Below are positions 58,406 to 64,000 of a stretch of DNA of 64,000 nucleotides, one piece after another. This stretch comes from Numida meleagris (taxonomy: Eukaryota; Chordata; Aves; Galliformes; Numididae): NCBI RefSeq assembly GCF_002078875.1, contig NC_034419.1, positions 18,167,516 to 18,231,515 on the forward strand, in the 5' to 3' direction. The first letter of the stretch is position 1. Every line of letters starts with the position of its first letter. A model generated the notes under the pieces. That model made no database searches, was not told where the DNA came from, and saw only the letters and a list, made by a program, of their open reading frames with translations. A program made the position numbers and the translations under genes.

Positions 58406-60257
58406 GGGCATGAAGAGATTTCACAGTATTTAAGAGCAGAGGCTGATGAAGTTAAATGAGATTTACAAAGTCAACAGTAACCCAGCAGTGACAAAGGAGA
58501 CCTTGTGACCACGAACCCATCAACACAACATGGCCAGAGACCTGGTTACCCGTCACAAGAACCAGCAAGCCACTGTCCTACTGACCTCTCCGTGCTCTGC
58601 ACCCTCTCCCCAGGGAAAACGTATAACCACGGTCACACCACCTGGCTGCCAGCAGCTGCCCATAAACCATCTACAAAAAGTCACCGTGGCAGCAACACTT
58701 GGATTTCAGGGACACAGAGCAAAGGGAGTTCTCCTAAGGAATTCAGGGGACATGATCACACTGGAATGGTGGCTCTTTCAAATGTCTCCCCATAAGCATC
58801 AGAATGCACCTGCCTCTTGCAAAACACTTCTCGCCATTTGTTTCCCAAAAGGAAAGTGTATATTTGAAAATCTCACTTCAGCTATGAGTACCACGCATTG
58901 GAGATATGACCTGAATACATAGAAAATCCGTCAGTTTGAAAGCAGGGATCCCAAAGCAATGATGAGAAGAACTGTTCAGCAGAACAAATGCCTTTTGCAG
59001 CTTGTTTGAACTACAGGAATATGTTATATCTCAGGTTCTGCACTGTGCTTAGCTAAAACTGAAATAGTCATTTCTATAGTCACTTCCACTTGGGAGGGGG
59101 TTACCTGCAAAGTGTGTTTCAAGAGCAAGCCCAGATTTAACAAACTTATGATCATGAGTGACTGTAGTACTTGACACGATCCTTGTCTGCTCTGTGCATT
59201 TGCTTCTTCAGCACAAACAAAGGTACCAAATTTCTGTTCAGAAGCGCATACAAGCTCAGAGAGTTAATTATTGTAATTATCAATTCAACAGACTCAGAAT
59301 GCTAATCTATTATAAAGTGGTCTGTTAATTGGTGTTAAACTGTCATTAGTCTGCCATTTCCTATGTTATCAAGCTGACCTGGAGCACAGCAGAGCTGAAA
59401 AACCAATCCATTTCTCATTTCTGGCAAAGGCTGATTACAGATTTGGAGAAGAAGAAAAAAAAAATCTGCATACTTGGAATTGAAATCGTTATAAGAACAA
59501 AGGAAAACATAATTCTGCTGCTTTAAATTCCAATCTTTTTGTTACACGTAGTGCTGTACCTGCACGCGATCTTCCAGTGCTGCCCGTGGGGGTCTGCCCG
59601 CTGAGTCCTTCCTCACTGCTGCGGGTTTGGTTGCCAAATCCAGGTGTCCTGGAGGACAGTGAACTTCCATTTAAATATGCTGCAAGAAGGAGAGATGGCA
59701 TTTGAGTGTTCCCCCAAAGCTGCTGTGGAAGCAGCACAACCTGCTGGAGCATTTCCCAGTGTAGGTCACCTGGCTCTGGGACATCCGACCACTTGTTGCT
59801 TCCTCACCTTACACTGGCAGAATACCTAACTGTACCTGCATGAACCTCATTTCTCCTTCACTTCAAAAAACACACGAGCCTTCTTCTGCTTGATACTCTT
59901 TACTGCCACACAGATGCTCATCCATAGGAAATTCCCATTTATTTTCATCTGTAAGGCCCCGTTACATTGACAAACTGATCCATGTGGCAACAAGGCATCC
60001 CATTCCCGCATCTTGGTAACAGACAAGTAGGAGGCCAACACCACTTCTATGCAGGAAGCCTGCCCCTCAAATCGCCCATCTCACAACATGGCTTCTTTGT
60101 CAGCATTTCCAGCTGAACTGGAAGTCAAATTAACGGTTACAGCAGACGGACACCTCTTCAAAGAGCTCTAGCACAGATCATCAGCACTGTCTGTCAACTT
60201 CTCTCTCTCCGAATAATTTTCTTGGCAGTAGCTGCCGCATCGAAGTCATGCATACCT

Positions 60258-60857
60258 ATGAGAGTCTTACACATTGTACTGAACATTATGCAGTGGTATC
60301 ACTGGCCGCGTGGTTTTGGCAGGGATTGGAAAGCCATCGAGCCCCTGCTTTTTCTCAGCCTGCCCTATCGCAAGCAGAATTTATTGTTGCTGGGAAACTG
60401 CTGCCGGGACATTCACTGGACATTGTGTCTTCCTTATCTTTTACTCTTCAAGACACTACATATTCCCCATTCTTTATCTAATTCCCTCATTACTATTCCA
60501 TCCATTGCTCGCACCTTCATAGCTCCCCCAGTCACCTCCACGTGGTCTGGCTGCCTTATTTCCTGCCACCGGCTTCAAATTCCGCTTGAATGCATGTTCC
60601 TTTTACTGCAAGGAAGGAAAATAAACCTGTGCAGATGGAAACCTAGATCTTCTGCTGTTCAGGAAAGCGGGCTCTACGCGATTTCTGCTAGAGGAATTAC
60701 TCAGGCTTGGAGAAGACTGATGAACATGATGTCAAGGACAGCTGTCAAAATGAGAAATGCCCACTGTAGCTTTCTCTACGCTTCAGTCAGTCGCATTTGC
60801 TATTACTTCTCTGTATTATATGCACTGACATGGTCCAAAATGGATACAGAGACTTAG
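60258..60857 (+). other. Longest unassigned open frame, 199 codons from its first ATG
   Basis: An uninterrupted frame that opens upstream at 60222 without an ATG. The translation is rich in Leu, Ser and Cys and has hydrophobic patches. I see no conserved motif, signal peptide or known domain. Overlapping frames are also open over 60248-60522, which argues for low stop density rather than selection. One frame of this length is not surprising in 64 kb read six ways. I do not call it a gene. Confidence 0.12.
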
Positions 60858-61736
60858 CAAAGACCAAAGGCAAGTTTTTGCTGTTTCAGGAGAGAAACGT
60901 CTTGCTCAGCACACTCAAAGGGGGTCACTCCTCTAAGTGCCATTCTTCTAGGGAATAAATGAACAAGTAAAGAAAAATGTTGCTTTGAGCTGTAATTCGC
61001 CCCCAATCACTTTAAAGCTGAAATTAAAATGAAAAGATTTCCATAATGCCATTAACAAACTGCTTTAGTACAGGTAAAATAACAAAGACCACTCCTTGGT
61101 ATCTCAGGACACAATGGACTCATTCATTGCTAGCAACTTAGCAAGTGCTCATGGTGACAGTTATGGGGAAAAGGGAAACTGGAGAAAGGCAGGAGGCACA
61201 GCATTTGATAGGTTCAGAAATCAGAAACAATGCTCAAAGATGTACAGCCCTTCTTTAGCAGAAGGCATGCAAAAAGCACAGGGATCTCATTTGTTGGACG
61301 GCTGGTCAAGGCTTACTGTTCAGCAGATGCATACAGTAAGCATGTTTCCTCTGCACTGAACAATTGTCCTTCCTTACAGGCATTTGCTTTTGATGCTTAG
61401 CCGAAGTGGCTCGTTGGGAGATCAGAGACAGAGAAACTCAGATGGCTGGCTTGCTTCTTCTGTTTCCTTTGGCAAGAAGTTGGGTGCTAATTTAAAACAA
61501 AATGTTGGCTTTTTTATGGGGTGTGTGGGCTGGCAGCCTTATGCTTGCAAAGGCATGCAAGGCTACAGGCCATGTTTTTGGGGTTTTGTTTCAGTAAACC
61601 CAAAAGGTTCATTTTTTCCATTTTCACCAACCTAAATGCTGTGTAGAAGTTAATGACTGTGCCTCAGCTGCTGTTCAAGATGATGGCTGAATTCCTAGGG
61701 CCATCTTATTTTATGACTCCGAGTACCCAACAACAC

Positions 61737-61756
61737 TTTTTTTTTTTTTTTTTTTT
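61737..61756. repeat. Poly-T tract (T20)
   Basis: An uninterrupted run of 20 thymines. It could be the tail of a minus-strand retroposed copy, but no body is recognised on its right side. Confidence 0.92.
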
Positions 61757-64000
61757 ACATCAGAAAACCACCCCTAGTGACAACATCTATTGCTGCAAAC
61801 TCCTGTAGGGAAGCTACTGGAACGCTTCAATCTGCCAGCTTTGACACTTACCATGTAGTTAATTCCTTCTGACTGCACCATATGCTTTGCCATTATTACA
61901 GTGGTGCCAGGGCTTTTCTTTCTCATCTACTGATTGCAATGATGTACGTTGTACATGTCCTAAGAACCTGCAAGAGTCACTCCATTTTGAGCTGTTCCTC
62001 TCTATCTTGGCTGTTCCTGTTGTGATGCTGGGTTTGACTGTGCAAACCAGCAGCAGCCTGACTCAATTAGTATCTTTGTGCCTAGGAATAGCTAATTAGT
62101 AGCTCTACCTGGATTTATCCACCTGGACAGGGAGCAAACTAAGGCATGAATTTACAGAGTGCTACTTCTCAGCAGTAATTCTCTTCATGGGAGCTCCTAG
62201 AGTGCCCCATCAAATGCAAGCTTGTTCACTTTCCAAGGGGAGTAAATGCCCTGCACATAACAAACACTTACATAAAACATTCTCCTTGCATTCCCTACAA
62301 AGACAACATCGAAAAGGTAATTTAGGTATATGGGGGTCAGGGAGAATCACTTTCTAAGTGATATTTGCTCATTTTGCTCTCCATTTGCTCTCCATGAGAT
62401 GTTCCCTAATTAAAGCAATTAGTTAGCACCTGCATTGGGTCCAGCTTACCTTTGCAGCCATTATGAAGAGCAGCCAGGGCAGCAGGAGCTCCTGCTCCAT
62501 CCAGCTGACATGCATGCAGCTTCCAGGCTGGGATCCATGCTCTGTGACGGAGAGAGCAGGGCAGCCACCAGCTCAACCCCAAACCATGTGGACAAAGAAC
62601 TGATGATGACAGGGAGGGTCCTGGCAATTGCCAGCTCTGCTCATTGTCTAAATTCACTCATTCTCTGCAGGTAGGTGAGGAGCCCGAGTAAATTGCTGGG
62701 GCATATTGTGTACAACCCTTTAATGCAGACAGGCTGTAAAATTGCAGGCTAGCTTGTAAGAACTACCCGGCCTCCACAATTGTATTTTTTCAAATAGCAA
62801 TTTCCTAATTAACAATTTTTGCCCTTTGAAGTCTTACACTGACAAATTATTTTTTTTTCTTTTCTAGCGACAGCAAAATTATTTATCCAATTTCTTCACA
62901 TAAAGGCTCATTTTATGTTCTAATGAACAATGGTAAGAACAGAACAAAAGCAGAAAATACACCAAGTTACCCCCTGCCCAGATCAGAGAGAAATTTCTTA
63001 TCTTTGACACCTGCTGGCAATTAATCCTCGGCATGCCTGAATCTGCAATTAGCAGCACTCGGTATGGAGGTTGGAGCTGTGGTTCCAGCTGCTGCTCAGC
63101 GCTGCCCTCTGGCCCCTCGGGCAGTGCCTGAACCCAGCTCGGCGCTTCCTGCAAACCAAAATCTGGCTTATCCGTGGTGGCTTCCTGTGCCACGCAGAAG
63201 ACTCATCCCATTATTTTTTTAAGTTTTTTAGACTCTGCAGTAAGAGTGAGAGCTGGGAGGTGCCTTTTCAGCAGGCTCACCCACTGGAGATGGAGGTGAG
63301 TTCCCCCGCAGTGCGGAGCGATGCTTGTCCTCGTGCTGCTCCTTTGCGAGGCACTGCCATGCCCCTGGCCCCCAGTCCTGAGCTGCAGTGCTGGGATGGG
63401 AAGAAGGAGCACAGAAGGACGTTTTTCTCTCATCTTTCTATTTCTTTGGCAGCATCCAAGGAGGAACTTCTCTCTCCCTGATAACCATTCTGGATGCACC
63501 AAGTTTGTGCCCCTTGCCTGCTTAAGTTATCCTATGTTCACTGATAACTTTTCTGCTCAACAGGTGTAACCAGCTTAGACTTAGTCACTCCCTCCTGGAC
63601 CTCGCCAATGAAGGATCCTTCTTGTTTTCTTGCAACTCCACATGCCCACTGACCTGCTCTGCTCAGCCTCCCGAGGCCTGGCATACAAGGCAATGAGTAG
63701 CTTGAATAATTACATTAGTTAGTGACAGAATAGGGAACACAGAAGTCTTCCAAGTAACTTTCTGTAACGTCAAATTAACTTAGCGTTGCATTTAAACTTC
63801 TACTCTGTCATGTACTTGGTAGAGTGTGAGTCCGGCATTTTGTTGGAGCATGTCAATACCTTGATGTCGCCCATCTTCTGAGTCAGCTGTGCACAGTGTA
63901 GAAAACTGAATAGAAATATTGTATAGAAATATTGTAAGGAATACTGTTCTTTGAAGCAGTGGATGGCATTTGAAAGCCATTTAGTTCTTTAAAGAGCAGA

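Larger units (their letters stand above)
58406..64000. other. Intergenic desert to the window end
   Basis: No recognised gene, RNA or transposon. Notable pieces are an AT-rich stretch at 59260-59410 with several TAATT and ATTAG cores, the open frame at 60258-60857, a T20 tract at 61737-61756, and a GC-richer patch at 63060-63420. A short duplication (tagaaatattgta) lies near 63911-63936. LRRN1, the next gene in mammals, would show as one long coding exon and is not here. Confidence 0.7.

Noticed and set aside
16000..64000. Search for tRNA, rRNA, CRISPR arrays, or long LTR pairs of endogenous retroviruses
   Set aside because: No cloverleaf with A/B boxes, regularly spaced repeats, or LTR-like TG...CA direct repeats were recognised by eye. 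A proper search could still find degraded copies.

Overview
This is vertebrate nuclear DNA, almost certainly from a bird. It holds a multi-exon gene with GT-AG introns and a CpG-rich 5' end. The only dispersed repeats I can recognise are 5'-truncated CR1 (chicken repeat 1) non-LTR retrotransposons, which are typical of bird genomes. There are no operons, CRISPR arrays, phage genes or other prokaryotic features.

The one gene I can identify is CRBN (cereblon), the substrate receptor of the CUL4-DDB1 E3 ubiquitin ligase. It lies on the minus strand. Exons 2-11 can be placed to the base between 12519 and 4070. They give 423 complete codons plus a split first codon, in one continuous frame, ending at a TAA stop. 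Coding exon 1 and the start codon are not visible. They most likely fall in the 205-base assembly gap (15479-15683) inside the CpG-rich promoter region. The three tryptophans of the thalidomide-binding pocket and the four zinc-binding cysteines are all present. The residue equivalent to human Val388 is isoleucine, as in rodents.

Layout: 1-151 is a microsatellite and a short tandem repeat. Positions 152-4069 are the 3' flank and probable 3' UTR of CRBN, with a 15-base gap at 4014-4028. CRBN fills 4070 to about 15.8 kb. The remaining 48 kb, to 64000, is a gene desert with no coding exon that I can support. It contains low-complexity tracts, several GC-richer patches, one weak CR1 reverse-transcriptase fragment near 23.7 kb, and four clear CR1 fragments clustered between 51.3 and 58.4 kb. 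This agrees with the known mammalian order, in which CRBN is followed upstream by a long intergenic interval before LRRN1, and TRNT1 lies tail-to-tail on the other side. Neither neighbour can be confirmed here.

I found no previously undescribed gene system. The observations most worth checking are the cereblon specificity residue, the microsatellite that forms the last intron's splice acceptor, the missing first exon, and a few enhancer-like or exon-like stretches in the desert.
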